The translations under genes and the position numbers were made by a program. 64,000 nucleotides of DNA from Acholoe squamosa (Eukaryota; Annelida; Polychaeta; Phyllodocida; Polynoidae): positions 5,618,771 through 5,682,770 of the forward strand of contig OX439050.1 of assembly GCA_949317995.1 (NCBI GenBank), given 5' to 3'. Below, piece by piece: positions 11,982 through 23,346 of this stretch (position 1 is the first letter of the stretch; each line of letters begins with the position of its first letter). Under the pieces are notes generated by a model. It was not told where the DNA came from. It searched no databases and saw only the letters and a program-made list of their open reading frames with translations.

Positions 11982-12690
11982 TCATCCCCTCAGTTCTGGT
12001 TTTAAGATACCATTTATAACCCTCCATAATTTCTTCAGGTCATCTTTGGCTTCATAGAGGGCTGTTTTGATGTTATTGGCATAATTTACAGCTTCGTTTA
12101 TTCTGCATCTCATACTCCTGGCCCTATTCATATAAAATTCATCCTGGGTTCTCATATAGGAGTCAACGTTATCTTCACGCTCATCTATCATACTTAAAGT
12201 TTCTTGTGTCATCCATTTATTTCTATGATCCACCACCTCAATTTCTGACCAATGACAATGCTCATCAAGGAAGGAAATGATATGATTCTGCACAAACATC
12301 CACACACAATCTGGAGCTCTAAAGTTATAGTAATAATTCTAATCAGCCATGCTTAAAGAATCTAGGAACAATTGTTCATTGAAACCCTTGCTATTTATAT
12401 CTATATCACCCATTATCCACTGCTCAATTTTCGCTTCAGAAGCCTTTTTCATTAACATATCAAAATATTCAAAGAATTCAACATGTTTACCAGATGGAGG
12501 CCTATACAAGGTTGACAAGTGTATAACAGTGTTCTCAAAATACATATCCGACACTAGGCACTCAACATGCTTATCACTACAGCTCAATTCCTTCCTTACT
12601 TCTCATATTTAATTGTACCAAGTTCAACCCCTTCATACTAAAAACATCACAAAATCTTGTAGGTGTGGTCATATCAATACACACAAAAAA
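11982..12690 (-). pseudogene. 5' portion of a non-LTR retrotransposon (LINE), endonuclease fragment
   Basis: Read on the minus strand, the fragment starts with GLNLVQLNMRS (about 12,640), the usual start of an APE-type endonuclease. It continues with VECLV...LSTLYRPPSGKHVEFF and IMGDIDINSK (12,339-12,587), the YRPP and GD-N motifs of the domain. It goes on into the charged linker between endonuclease and RT (11,982-12,305). About 60 residues after NMRS are missing, a frame change lies near 12,320-12,340, and the RT half is absent. The clade is Jockey/CR1-like; the motifs resemble those of the larger LINE at 44.8 kb but the two are not close copies. Confidence 0.7.
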
Positions 12691-13186
12691 ATATATAAAT
12701 AAAAATTCAAATATATACAAATTTGAATAAGCCATCAGCTAATTCAGCTGATGGCTTAGAGAATTACTGTACAGATTCCCCAACTAAATGTACTGCTGGT
12801 AACTAAATAGACAGTAAGAGAGCTACTACTGATTTTCGATTGATCTCAGCGGCAGGTTCAACCATAAAGAGGAGTAGCAGGACAAAAATCTGCCATAATA
12901 AGGGGAAAAAAAACAAAAAAAAACAAAAATAAAACAAACAATTTACTTCTGTTGGACATTTAAGTACAAACACACAGACAGAGTTCCAATATTAGATATA
13001 AAGAACACACTTCATATATGGTTGGCAGATACCGTTCATTAGAGTCTAATTATTAGTATCGCTGTTAATAATTTCAATTGTTATACATTAGCATTATATA
13101 TTAGGTAGGAGAAAATTTAGAAAAAGAAATTTAATATATATTACACTTGAACTCATGAAGATCATGAGTAATAGCATCAATTTTAC
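12691..13186. other. AT-rich DNA with a short hairpin
   Basis: No gene is recognised. A perfect inverted repeat lies at 12,728-12,758 and an A-rich run with AAACAAAA blocks at about 12,901-12,945. Confidence 0.5.
12728..12758. repeat. perfect 13-bp inverted repeat with 5-nt loop
   Basis: TAAGCCATCAGCT is followed by AATTC and then its exact reverse complement. It could be a transposon end, a cruciform or an RNA hairpin. There is no T-run or gene end to make it a terminator. Confidence 0.8.
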
Positions 13187-13291
13187 CTTTCCAATAAAAA
13201 GCACTCGGCTTGACCCACATCTTTTAGGATGTGAGTTGCCAAACAAATTAAAACTAAGAGCCAACACAGCAATCGACAATAGCCTTTGCAT
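13187..13291 (-). CDS. possible signal-peptide exon of an unidentified gene
   Basis: An ATG at 13,289-13,291 opens MQRLLSIAVLALSFNLFGNS, a textbook-looking signal peptide. HPKRCGSS follows, and a donor-like AAG|GTAAAA at about 13,186 could end a first coding exon. I found no downstream exon with a recognisable domain. This may be chance in AT-rich DNA. Confidence 0.2.
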
Positions 13292-14089
13292 ATTAGGTTA
13301 CATGATATTAATTTAATTTATAATCTGTTTAGTTTGATTTATATTTTATTCAATTTATCTTATTCTATAATAGAAATTAGTAGACATCAAATGCTTACTA
13401 GTAGCTTAACTCTAAACAAACCCGACCTTGCGGAAACCAATCACCTGAAGAACCTTACACCTTGCACACTCGTCTATGTATGTATCAAGCCCCATGGCCA
13501 TGCTGTTAGGGAGCCTGTTACTGTATCATATTTATAGTGCCAACCTGTCAACAAACAGAATATGGAACTATAGAGAATATTCCACTATATCAATCAACAG
13601 ACAACATATAATATGAATCAAGTTTCATGTGCATGTATTTCAATTCACAATATTCAATATTCAAATTTGAATATCCTACAAATGCATACGATCCTATATC
13701 TCAATTAAATTCACGTTCATTCAATTCTATGTCAACAATATCTCAAAATTAAAGGAAAGACAAGGATATTTAAGACAATATATGAGCCTACAGCTTACGA
13801 CTTAACTACCATTTTCAATTCCAATACTTAAGTTTTGATTCTCATAAATCATGTATAGATCTGCATGAATCAGACAGCCCCAAGTTTGATCCTAGCGAAT
13901 CACTCCCGTAGCCATTTGATTTGGAATAACTTTATGGGTGGAGTCAATGAGTTACACGGGTTAACTATGGTATTGATTGGTAGAGGGCACCACTCCCTAC
14001 CACCTGACTGACACACTTGGACTAGTTCACACACAGGTGTACATACCTGAGCAGGCAGGCAGGCAGAACAGACTCTGGTTTCCAACATC
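13292..14089. other. intergenic DNA
   Basis: AT-rich to about 13,890, then less AT-rich with short AGGC and ACAC runs near 14,020-14,070. No gene or repeat family is recognised. Confidence 0.5.
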
Positions 14090-15345
14090 TAATGCATGTG
14101 GGGGATGACACCGCACGCTTGGGTTTTCGTCTGACAGGCAGTGTTGAGGGAGCTGCAGCCCCTGGGGAGAGTGTTCCCACTGGTTCCATTTATTCACCTG
14201 CAACCTTATCTGAGTACCAAGAATTCCTCCAATGGAAACAGGTGCGACTGCAGCAGCAATCACAGCAACATTCCCAACAACAGACTCCTCATCAGCCACA
14301 AGCGCAACTGGCACAACAACATCTACATGCAGTAACTTGCAGTCAATGCAACAGCTGATTGCAGCACACCAAGAGCAGCTACTCTCTATGCAGGAACAAT
14401 TGCAACAGCTGCTGTTTGGTCCATCCTCCAACCCATCTTGGGGGGAGTGGCACACCTCAACCACCTCCACCACAGCCGACAACACCACAGCGGTATTACC
14501 AGGATGGCACCCTATATACACCCCCTGTATCTTTGAAAGGATGGCCGGGCGCCAGCCCTTTTTTCTATATACTCCTATCACACTCTCAAGGCTGGCCTGG
14601 ACTGTGCGGGCTTGTCACCTGGGGCAATGAGAGTAGCAGGGGATTTTTATTGCGTTTACTCTGCTGCTGGTACACAGCAAGGTATAGACTGGTTATTTGG
14701 GATGAAATTGGTTGGGGAATCCTCCAAGGGAAAACACTCTAATAATTGGTTAAGACCTGACTGTCATATTGACTACGATAAGAAATTCAATGAAATGTCT
14801 TTCAATGAGTTAATGCATGGTATGCATGAAGTCAAATAGTGTATTAAAAGAGCTAAAGCAGTAGGAGCTAAGGGCTTTGAAAATGTTACGGTCAAAGGCT
14901 ATGCCGGACACATGAGTTTCATCACTGTCAAAGGTCAATCAGGTGCTTTTGAAGCAGCTCAGTTAGCTAAATATGACCACTTAGTAGAAGATAAAGTAAT
15001 TGATGGTTGCCTGGTTAATTTTGTTGCGGGTGAAAAGGGTCCTGTAGAAGCCCACATGAGTGCAGAACACATGTCTATCTGTAATGCTAATAACAGCCAG
15101 GGCTCCACCTCTTCTACCAGTAATCCTGGCAAAAGCAGAATGGCGCAAGAACAGGGCTGCAGGGGAAGGGGTGGATTCTGGTAAGCGGGAATTCACCAAC
15201 GAATGCCTTAAATAGAATTTCACAACATGTGATTATGATGACTGTAAATGGAAACATTATTCTAGTGCAGGTCCATGCCAAATATTGTGCTAAGATTCCT
15301 TTGCTAGAGCTTAAATGGATGTTGAGGGAAGGATATTTCACTAAT
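14090..15345 (+). pseudogene. gag-like remnant of an unidentified retroelement, possibly DIRS-type (fossil)
   Basis: Plus-strand segments form a plausible order. A Gln-rich stretch with a coiled-coil-like QQLIAAHQEQLLSMQEQ comes first (14.2-14.4 kb), then a Pro-rich linker. A globular part follows (WLRPDCHIDYDKKFNEMSF at about 14.75 kb, GHMSFITVKGQSGAFEAAQL at about 14.91 kb). Near 15.2 kb there is Cys/His spacing of the kind seen in CCCH fingers of tyrosine-recombinase element Gag proteins. No RT, recombinase or terminal repeat is visible nearby. The relic is broken in several places; the family call is a guess from motif order and zinc-finger type. Confidence 0.4.
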
Positions 15346-16026
15346 CCCTAGCGTTTCGACGGCTACCATATCAGTGCGGCCATGTTGCTGCTGAAATTTG
15401 GTTCTAAAAGCTCTGGGATAAAAGTGTAATAAACCGTTACAATATATAGGAATGTTGTAAAATTTAAAATAATTATATTTCTTCGCCAAATTCACCAAGA
15501 ATCCACCCTGTAGATGATGAATAACAGGATTTCAAATTGGCCAGAAGGCCAGAAAGGGCTTTATTAAGACTCGCTAGGCCGTATAAATGTGAAGCTTGTG
15601 TGCAAACAAGTAAGCAATGATTGGTGAGATGGTTGCTTTGCAGTTTTTGGTGAAGGAAGAATTTATGTTTGATCTTCCAAATATGACCAAATAAGAGCTC
15701 TACTCTTGTTATTCAATGTTCCAAAGAGTTCTAGACACCTTCGAAATTTACATCTTGAGAATGGGGGATCTATCTATGATAAAACTTCTCTGAATTACCG
15801 ATTTCCCCTGGAGCCAGTTGTCGTATACGTCCTTACACCGCCATAGCTCTCCTCTCTCTACTAGCAGTACTATACTAGGGCTACCACTGCACGAGTCTTT
15901 CAATTTATGCACCTTTAAGCGCTGCATGAACCTGTTTAAATTTAGAAATTAAGCAACTTCAATCAACTTTGAACAAAATTATCAGCAAAAATTAAAGTAG
16001 CAAAAGCTGGAGTTTCCTGGAAACCT
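15346..16026. other. non-coding DNA left of the Polinton remnant
   Basis: No gene, terminal repeat or clear element boundary is seen. If the Polinton's terminal inverted repeat was here, it is no longer recognisable by eye. Confidence 0.5.
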
Positions 16027-16246
16027 CAGCCTCTGAGGTTTCCTTACAGGGGATTAAGATTGACCTAATTCAGCCTTGAAGGTTTGCTTAAATGTGATTA
16101 CCCTTGACTAAATTCAGACTCGGAGGTTTGCTGAAAGGAGATTAATGCTGATTGAATTCAGCCTCGGAGGTTTGGTCAAAGGTGATGAAAGTTGACTAAA
16201 TTTAATCTCGGGCATTTGTTTAAGGGTGATTGATGCAGACTGGGGA
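16027..16246. repeat. five degenerate 44-bp tandem repeats
   Basis: Units start at 16,027, 16,071, 16,115, 16,159 and 16,203. Each is exactly 44 bp, built on a CAGCCTCGGAGGTTTGCT core followed by an A/G-rich spacer and TTGACTAAATT. The last unit is the most diverged and runs into the Polinton integrase remnant. Confidence 0.8.
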
Positions 16247-16436
16247 TGAGATAAAAGGGATGTTCTATCCTGAGGAGATTCAGAAGGTCTACAAGAGTCG
16301 TTACGGCAAGAGCAGGTACCTGATAGATGAGGTGCTGCACTACAAGACCGTCAAGGGTAAACGCTTAGCTTTCGTGCATTGGAAGGGTTATGGCGATGAG
16401 TTCAACGAGTGGAATCCTGTCAACCAAATTACGTAG
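16230..16436 (+). pseudogene. Polinton integrase C-terminal chromodomain remnant (fossil)
   Basis: The segment encodes a chromodomain: YLIDEVLHYKTVKGKRLAFVH, then WKGYGDEFNEWNP, with the aromatic and WKGY core intact. Chromodomains of this WKGY...FN-W type cap the retroviral-like integrases of Polinton/Maverick elements. The protease and PolB remnants alongside support that call over a Ty3 chromovirus. Confidence 0.75.
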
Positions 16437-16770
16437 GAGAAAAAAAAAAAAAGATGATCATCACCCTACCTAGCAACAGTTCTATGGACTATTACCCTGA
16501 CAACACCTTGAGCACTTTCAGAACACACTTCGACTCGCCGCTCCTTCTGTCAGAGGACCACAAAGAGCTCTCAGTGAAATCATCCTCCCGACAGAATGGA
16601 GCAACATGCACACAGCAAACTCGTTGGATGAGGCGAGAAAAGTTATGAAAAGAGATGAAAATGATGACGTCCCGAACATAAAACCAATGACGGTGGACTG
16701 GGCAAAGGTAAACAGGCTGATCAACCTGAAGAAAACGTCTTAGGAAAGATGAACTGAAAACGAGAGAGTA

Positions 16771-17019
16771 GTGCATGAATACAGTCGAGTGTTGAAGGAA
16801 AACGTTCACACAAAACATCATTTCCTAGGTGTTTTCTCTTGTGACACTATCCCCAAGCACCCTGTCAAGGACACTTGTTTCATGAGTAACAGGGATCCTC
16901 AACATTTACCAGGTCAACTTTGGGTGGTGTTTTACATGTCGAGGACAGGAGAGGCGTACTACATTGATTCATTCGGTTTACCTCCACTGATCTTTCCTGA
17001 GACTTTCTGCTCCGTTTAA
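16771..17019 (+). pseudogene. Polinton adenovirus-type cysteine protease remnant (fossil)
   Basis: The segment carries FLGVFSCDTIP, CFMSNRDPQHLPGQLWVVFY and YYIDSFGLPP, the motif order of the adenain-like (Ulp1-fold) maturation protease of Polintons and adintoviruses. The HLPGQLWV His and the IDSFG Asp are the usual catalytic neighbours. Spacing to the integrase piece fits a compressed Polinton. The copy is a partial, old relic. Confidence 0.75.
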
Positions 17020-17099
17020 GTGGCAAAGAAATCGTATTCAACTCCAAGACACTTCTGCTGACACCTGTGGACCTCATTGCGTGCATTTCTTGATCGAGC

Positions 17100-17345
17100 A
17101 TGTCGAACAAGACACCCCAAAAAGAGCCTCATACAAATGAGCAGAAACTCAAAACTGAGCAACCGGACGGTGAGTCAAAGGCTCGCGATGATGACGATGA
17201 TGTGAAGACGGAAGAAGGGTGTTGGAAACGTGTGCAAGTCATGCAGACAAATATCATATGTCTGGCCAAAATGGTGTTGGATTTATCCAAACTAGTGCAG
17301 AGTATGTTGGAAGAGGTCGACTGTGGGTGCACTGACAAAGTGTGA
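17100..17345 (+). pseudogene. small acidic ORF of the Polinton remnant, function unknown
   Basis: An 81-residue frame after the protease has a Lys/Asp/Glu-rich N-terminus and a short amphipathic C-terminal helix region. The position is that of minor Polinton genes, but I do not recognise the protein. It may be a short virion or accessory protein, or a chance frame. Confidence 0.35.
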
Positions 17346-17494
17346 CTTTGCGGTTTGATGAAAGGTAGAGCAAAAAAGTAAAACGATTGATTGAAATGAT
17401 GTTTCATGAAAAATAAAAAAAATAAATTAACTTGTTTCGTTGTGTTTTTATTTCCTACATATGTTATGACACATAAAAAATATACAAAAGCTTA

Positions 17495-17775
17495 TTTGCA
17501 TAATTAGCCCCACCCCTTAGGGGTCACGTGACCAATCCCGTAATTAGGTTATAATGGTAGCTACTAGTCCCCTAATAAGGTCACATTACCATGGTTACCA
17601 AAATGCTGGCCTCTAATTGGTTGAGAGTTCCATGTGACCTGATAATCCCCTAATTAGGTCATGTTACCATGGTTACCAGAATGCTGGCCTCTGATTGGCT
17701 GAAAGGTGGTCATGTGACCCCCTAAGTAGGTCACGTTGCCATGGCAACAGGTCACGTTACCAAATGGAGGCCTCT
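17495..17775. repeat. three degenerate tandem repeats between convergent Polinton modules
   Basis: About three units of 75-95 bp each contain CCCCTAATTAGGTCA, a near-palindromic TTACCATGGTTACC and a GGCCTCTGATTGG stretch. They sit between the plus-strand integrase-protease block and the minus-strand polymerase block, where the two transcripts would converge. The third unit is incomplete. Confidence 0.7.
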
Positions 17776-17806
17776 GTACTGAACTATAGTCCCGTTCCAA
17801 TACATA

Positions 17807-19387
17807 CTATACTACTAGGGTCTCTGTGGTTTGAAAAAGGAACCTTAATGTAAAACCCGGAAGGGAGATGCTGTCTTTGAACATGTGGATGTTGTGCTCC
17901 CTGAAATATTTAGCGTGATTATTCAGTGCCTTTATGAAGGGTTTCACGTCTTTGTTGTTGTAGTGGATGAAGTAATCTCTGAAAGTTCGCATGTTCTGTT
18001 CGGACCAAACTTTTTAACATTCAGCGTAGTCAGATTGAGACATCTTGGTGCCAGTCAGTATGCTGTCAAATGCAGATCTTGGTGGTAGTGTTCTGTTTTC
18101 CAGTTCACCTGGTAGATGTCATCCATTCGTAAGGAAAGTGTCCTTTGTGCTGATTTCTGGTAAAAGCTAGTAGATGATTCGCGTAGTTATAACCAGGTGC
18201 CAAATAGTTCACTATGTCCAAGAAAACAATGTGTAGAGTGAAAATCGACAAGTATTGGTTACTTCTCTTTATGACAATGAATTCTTGGTTCTCTCGCTCT
18301 TTGGAGGAGAAGAACGAGTGAAGCAGTACTTTGATCAGATTTAAGTCCTAACGCCCCGAGTTGAAACCTACGACTGGAACTTGGCGGAGATATCTCAAAA
18401 GTCTCTTCTTCAGTTCAACTAAAGGGTGTCTTGTCTGAGTCTCATTGAAGTTGATGCCGGGAGGTCTAAATGCCTCCTCTAGGTGGAGAGCTTCAGCTAT
18501 CCTCTCATCCAACTTCGCTAACGTCGGTCGGTAAAGTTCTAGCACTGCTTCCCCGATGATTTTGGCGGTGTCGTTTATGTAATTCAAAACTTTATCCAAC
18601 AAGGGGTCTGAATCTTTGTTGGATTGTCTCACGAAGCAGACCGGACAGGTGTAGGTTGACTTTACCTCGGGCCGCCGATATTTTGGAAGGTGGCCTGATC
18701 AGGGTAACTCGGTTTTTCAGGTTTTGACCCCTCACTTCATGGGTGGTGTACACCGCTATTTATATATCGAACAAGTTCTCTAACGTGGGTAAGTCGCTGA
18801 TGATCAAACCTGGAAAGGTTTCAGGATTCGCAGTGGAATCAAACTGACGCAACAACTGAAGCGTGTTTGCCGGTCTTGTATAAGCGAAAGGGTATGCAGC
18901 GAAAGACGCATTACTTGTCCCTGTTGTGAAAATCTAACACACCTCCTCTCTTTTTAAGAAAACCCAAATGGGTAACCCTACTCCCTATGGGAAATTCTCT
19001 GGGTCCCATGTAAATGCAAACATTCAAATTGGTGAGAAAAAGAACTTTCCACTTGGTGTCAGAGTCGCAAAGTTTCTGTACTTCTTCGGAAGTGATAGTG
19101 TTTTCCACCAGGGAGAGAAGCTCTTCTAAAGTTTCTGAATTAGTTATGGTGGGAAGGGGTTGTAAAAGAGAGGCATTGTCTTGGGAGGCGTGAAAGTAGC
19201 ATAGCTTGTTTCTGTTTTCTCTGTGTTGTAAAATTAAACCTACTGACAAACCCACTTTGTATCTAAATCTTTGAGTGATGTTACGCATAGTATCTACAGC
19301 GTCACTCAACTCACCGGTTGGTAGTCTTAAGTTTGTTACACTCATGCAACTCCCGTGTGCCCTACTACTGTTTGTAATGCGGGCCAA
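17807..19387 (-). pseudogene. Polinton family-B DNA polymerase remnant (fossil)
   Basis: Three minus-strand pieces fit a protein-primed type PolB. 18,911-19,387 is an N-terminal region. 18,348-18,632 ends with LRQVPVVGFNSGR, an exonuclease-domain motif. 17,807-17,992 holds YNNKDVKPFIKALNNH and SLPGFTLRFLFQT, typical of the segment after the exonuclease in Polinton polymerases. Order and orientation opposite to integrase and protease fit Polintons. It is decayed, with many breaks. Confidence 0.75.
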
Positions 19388-19764
19388 TTCCTGGTGAACA
19401 TTTCCTCACCCACCAGTATAGTGTGTATTATCGGAGGAATAGTCACTCCGTCGAGAGATTCCATGTGCCTGTCATAATTGTACACCAAATTTTTTGAAAC
19501 ACTTTTCATTTTCTATTTACCTGTACACCTATATATGCAACATACCTACACAAAGTATATACATCTACATTTACGTCATATAAAACATATGTCAGCACAA
19601 GCTCACACACTTCTCAATCAAATTTTATCAAGAAATTCAAGAACAATCTCTTTTTTGTCACCCAGTTCTTTCAGTCCCTTGGTCGAAAGCGTCACACCGT
19701 CCTGTGTCGGAGTTTTCTGGAGTCCTTCGTACCTGTGCCCCTGGATGACGTTCTTACCCTTGTA

Positions 19765-20292
19765 TTAGCTGACAGCAACATACAGCGCGCTTTCTGGATC
19801 CAGGACGACAAACCATGTGTTGTAATTGGGTAGTCCTTGGGAAACAGCTCTGTCGCGTATCCGTACCTCCTCTTGGATGTCAGTGACAGTCGCTATTAGC
19901 TTGAGGAGTGCGTCAGTGGTGAAATTCACTTTTCTGTTGGACGTCGAGGTGCACTTTACGGCACTGTAGCGTTCCTTGGAGATTCTAACCCCATCGAGCC
20001 AGATCTCCAGCTTCAAACTGTCGATGAAGAACTCCAATCTGGGGACTTTGGAAGGTGTAGGTGGTTCACATTTCACTAGAGCTTTTCTCTTCTTGGACGC
20101 CTGGTCGCCACTCTTTGTAAAACTCCTCTTGATACCCGTAGAGGGTTTCAAAGTAAGAAGAGAAGCACCATTAGAAGCTCGCATCGGTATTTCAGGACTT
20201 TTGAGAAGATGATAGCCACACACCGTTCGTGTTTGTGGAGGGTGAGTAAGTCGGAGAGGCAAGAAAAAACTCGCTACGACTCCGCTTGACAT
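19765..20292 (-). pseudogene. Polinton-associated ORF upstream of PolB, duplicated (fossil)
   Basis: This minus-strand frame of about 175 residues is basic in its middle (KKRKALVK) and ends in a compact region with FFIDSLKLEIWLDGVRIS and NYNTWFVVLDPES. It lies between PolB and the CTG-repeat block and is present again at 23,347-23,805 with few differences. It could be the polymerase's N-terminal extension or a separate virion protein; I do not recognise it. Confidence 0.5.
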
Positions 20293-20499
20293 CGGTGTGC
20301 CCTGTTGGATAGCAGAAGCCGGTGGTTCTTAGAGACTTTGCGATAGCGGAGGTGAGTAGATCTGGTGATTTTTGAGCAACCATGGGAGAAGTCAACTCCT
20401 CCTCCTCTTTCTCTCTTTCTACCTGCTGCTCCTCCTCCTCTTCCTCTCTTTCTACCAAGTAGCAGGTCTCCAAATAAGCCGTATGAGTGCAATTGTGTG

Positions 20500-20590
20500 T
20501 GTCTACGTCAGCTGTAGTTGCACCAGCACTGACTTCTCCAGCATTAGCATCAGCATCAGCATCAGCCTACGCATCAGCATCAACAGTAGT

Positions 20591-20627
<37 letters not shown>

Positions 20628-21060
20628 ACGGGGGTATAAAACATTGGTGTCTAATAAGGAGATGTATGAGACCCACTGTCAACAGTAGCTCCGTCGTTAT
20701 CAGCAGCAGTAGCACCAGGAGCAATAGCACCAGCAGTAGCACTAGCAGCAGCACCAGCAGCAGCACCAGCAGTAGTAGCAGCTCAAGCAGCAGCAGCAGC
20801 AGCAACAGCAACAGCAGCAGCACTAGCAGCAACAGGGGTATAAAACATTGGTGTCTAATAAGGAGATGTATAAGACCCACCGTCAACAGCAGCTTCGACC
20901 TTATCAGCAGCAGAAGCAGCACCAGCAGTAGCACCAGCAGTAGCACTAGCAACAGCACCAGCAGTAGTAGCAGCTCAAGCAGCACCAACAGCAGCAGCAC
21001 CACCACCAGCAGCAGCAGCGCCACCACCAACAGCAGCAGTAACACCACCACCACCCGTTA
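20500..21060. repeat. CAG/CTG-rich low-complexity block, copy A
   Basis: Runs of AGC/CAG on the plus strand are broken by a recurring conserved spacer (CATTGGTGTCTAATAAGGAG and neighbours, at about 20,640-20,690 and 20,845-20,890). Because of the triplets the block is open in several frames on both strands (Ser-rich forward; Leu-, Ala- or Cys-rich reverse), so openness is not evidence of a gene. It lies upstream of the minus-strand Polinton ORF. Confidence 0.8.
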
Positions 21061-21236
21061 CACCATGTGGGTTGTAAGCAGGAGCAACTGCAGTAGTACC
21101 ATCTTCAGCAGCAGGAGAAGACGATGAAATCTTGTTGGTCCTTCTCGGCTTCCTTCAAAGCTGTAGCTTAGACGGTCTTCTACTCATGGTGAGAGTTGCA
21201 AAGAAAGTGTGAGTGAATGAAATTGTTCTCCCTCCG

Positions 21237-22967
21237 TTTTTACGCGATGCATGAAAAAGCCTCCCATAGAGCACTGAGGTTGATAGAACTAGATGGAAAC
21301 AGCTGAGAAGGTAAAATTCAGGTCATTCTGATCCTAAAAATCATAATTTTGGTTACCATGCACCCCCTGGAGAGAAATTTCAGGCATGCGGATCAACGCT
21401 AATAAATTTGCAAGAATTATTTTTCCACTCTTGGCCTATATAGCATATTGGCAAAAATAAAATATTCATGCACATTTCTGGGCTTAGCCACTATTATTTT
21501 CTTGTAGGCACACATTTTCTCATTAATTTAGGGCCATGAGATGTGGTACAATGTAAATAACCTTTCCGCTATCAGCCGTAGAGTGCAGACATACCCAAAT
21601 TTTGGGGTTTTGCAGTGAATGATTTCAATAAATTCTCTAATAAAATAGAGTGCACCCCCTCAACTTACCATCAGATATCAGCCTGAATAACACTCAAATC
21701 GATTAATATACACCCTAAGGATTAATTTGATGCCTGAATTGCCTACCCACTGTCAGATTTTAGACCAATAACCTTTGTACAACACCCTTCAGTGTGGAGC
21801 TAAAAAGTGTCTCCTGCTGCCACCTCCGTCAATTGGTGTACTGCAACTTAAGGCCTGGGTTGACATCTTGGTGGTCAATCAAATATCTTGAAAAGCTTTC
21901 ATTCACAGCCCCAGTAATGTCTCATCCAGATTCCCTTAATTTTATGCCCATCTGGATCCTCAAAATGCATTGAGAATCGATTCCCAGAGTGGTTATCAGT
22001 CTGAGCGCTCTCCGCAAATTTTATCGATTTCTCATAATGACAAGCAGTTATGGTCTTTTCCCAAAGAAAAAATGAACACAGGGCTGAGAGATTTGACATG
22101 CTGTTTGCTAAAGGACACCATTTGAGGCACTGAGTGTGTTTTTCTCTCTAGGTTCTATAAAAAATACAAAATTTTGGGTAAAATGTATGAAAAATCCTCG
22201 GAAATATAATGTCATAAAGGAAAATATTCAACAAAATGCATCTTTACTCCATATGCAATGGCATAAAATGTCCTATTTACACATAATTCAAGTCCCCCTA
22301 TGTAAGGAAGAAAAAATAAACCAGATATGGTGAATACAAGGACATTTTATTAAGTGTCAGTAGACATTCATTGGCTGTATAGGTCGGGGAGAGAAAAATG
22401 ATGTTTTTACGCGATGCATGAAAAGGCCTCCAATAGAGCACTGAGGTTGATAGAACTAGATGGAAACAGCTGAGAAGGTAAAATTCAGGTCATTCTGATC
22501 CTAAAAATCATAATTTTGGTTACCATGCACCCCCTGGAGAGAAATTTCAGGCATGCGGATCAACGCTAATAAATTTGCGAGAATTATTTTTCCACTCTTG
22601 GCCTATATAGCATATTGGCAAAAATAAAATATGCATGCACATTTCTGGGCTTAGCCACTATTATTTTCTTGTAGGCACACATTTTCCCATTAATTTAGGG
22701 CCATGAGATGTGGTACAATGTAAATAACCTTTCCGCTATCGGCCGTAGAGTGCAGACATACCCAACTTTTGGGGTTTTGCAGTGAATGATTTCAATAAAT
22801 TCTCTAATAAAATAGAGTGCACCCCCTCAACTTACCATCAAATATCAGCCTGAATAACACTCAAATCGATTAATATACACCCTAAGGATTAATTTGATGC
22901 CTGGTTTGCCTACCCACTGTCAGATTTTAGACCAATAATCTTTGTACAACACCCTTCAGTGTGGAGC
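21237..22967. repeat. satellite DNA, about 1.5 monomers (copy A)
   Basis: One full monomer (from GATGCATGAAAAAGCCTCC at about 21,248 to the next at about 22,413, 1,165 bp) and a partial second. Same family as 37,536-44,848. Short frames recurring in each monomer follow from the sequence identity and are not treated as genes. Confidence 0.9.
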
Positions 22968-23346
22968 AATTCCTGGTGAACATTTCCTCACCCACCAGTA
23001 TAGTGTGTATTATCGGAGGAATAGTCACTCCATCGAGAGATTCCATGTGCCTGTCATAATTGTACACCAAATTTTTTGAAACACTTTTAATTTTCTATTT
23101 ACCTGTACACCTATATATGCAACATACCTACACAAAGTATATACATCTACATTTACGTCATATAAAACATATGTCAGCACTAGCTCACACACTTCTCAAT
23201 CAAATTTTATCAAGAAATTCAAGAACAATCTCTTTTTTGTCACCCAGTTCTTTCAGTCCCTTGGTCGAAAGCGTCACACCGTCCTGTGTCGGAGTTTTCT
23301 GGAGTCCTTCGTACCTGTGCCCCTGGATGACGTTCTTACCCTTGTA

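Noticed and set aside
14027-14581. 184-codon minus-strand Cys/Ser/Val-rich frame
   Set aside because: It mirrors the Gln-rich plus-strand segment and has no plausible fold or start.
20503-21054. Long Leu-rich frame opposite a Ser-rich frame in the CAG block
   Set aside because: Triplet repeats stay open in several frames on both strands; the composition is pure low complexity.
22136-22333. A 65-codon frame with near-identical copies in every satellite monomer (also near 25,989, 38,422, 39,580, 40,746, 41,705, 43,130 and 44,264)
   Set aside because: Its recurrence follows from monomer identity. It starts at a non-ATG codon, has no domain, and differences between copies show no sign of protein constraint.
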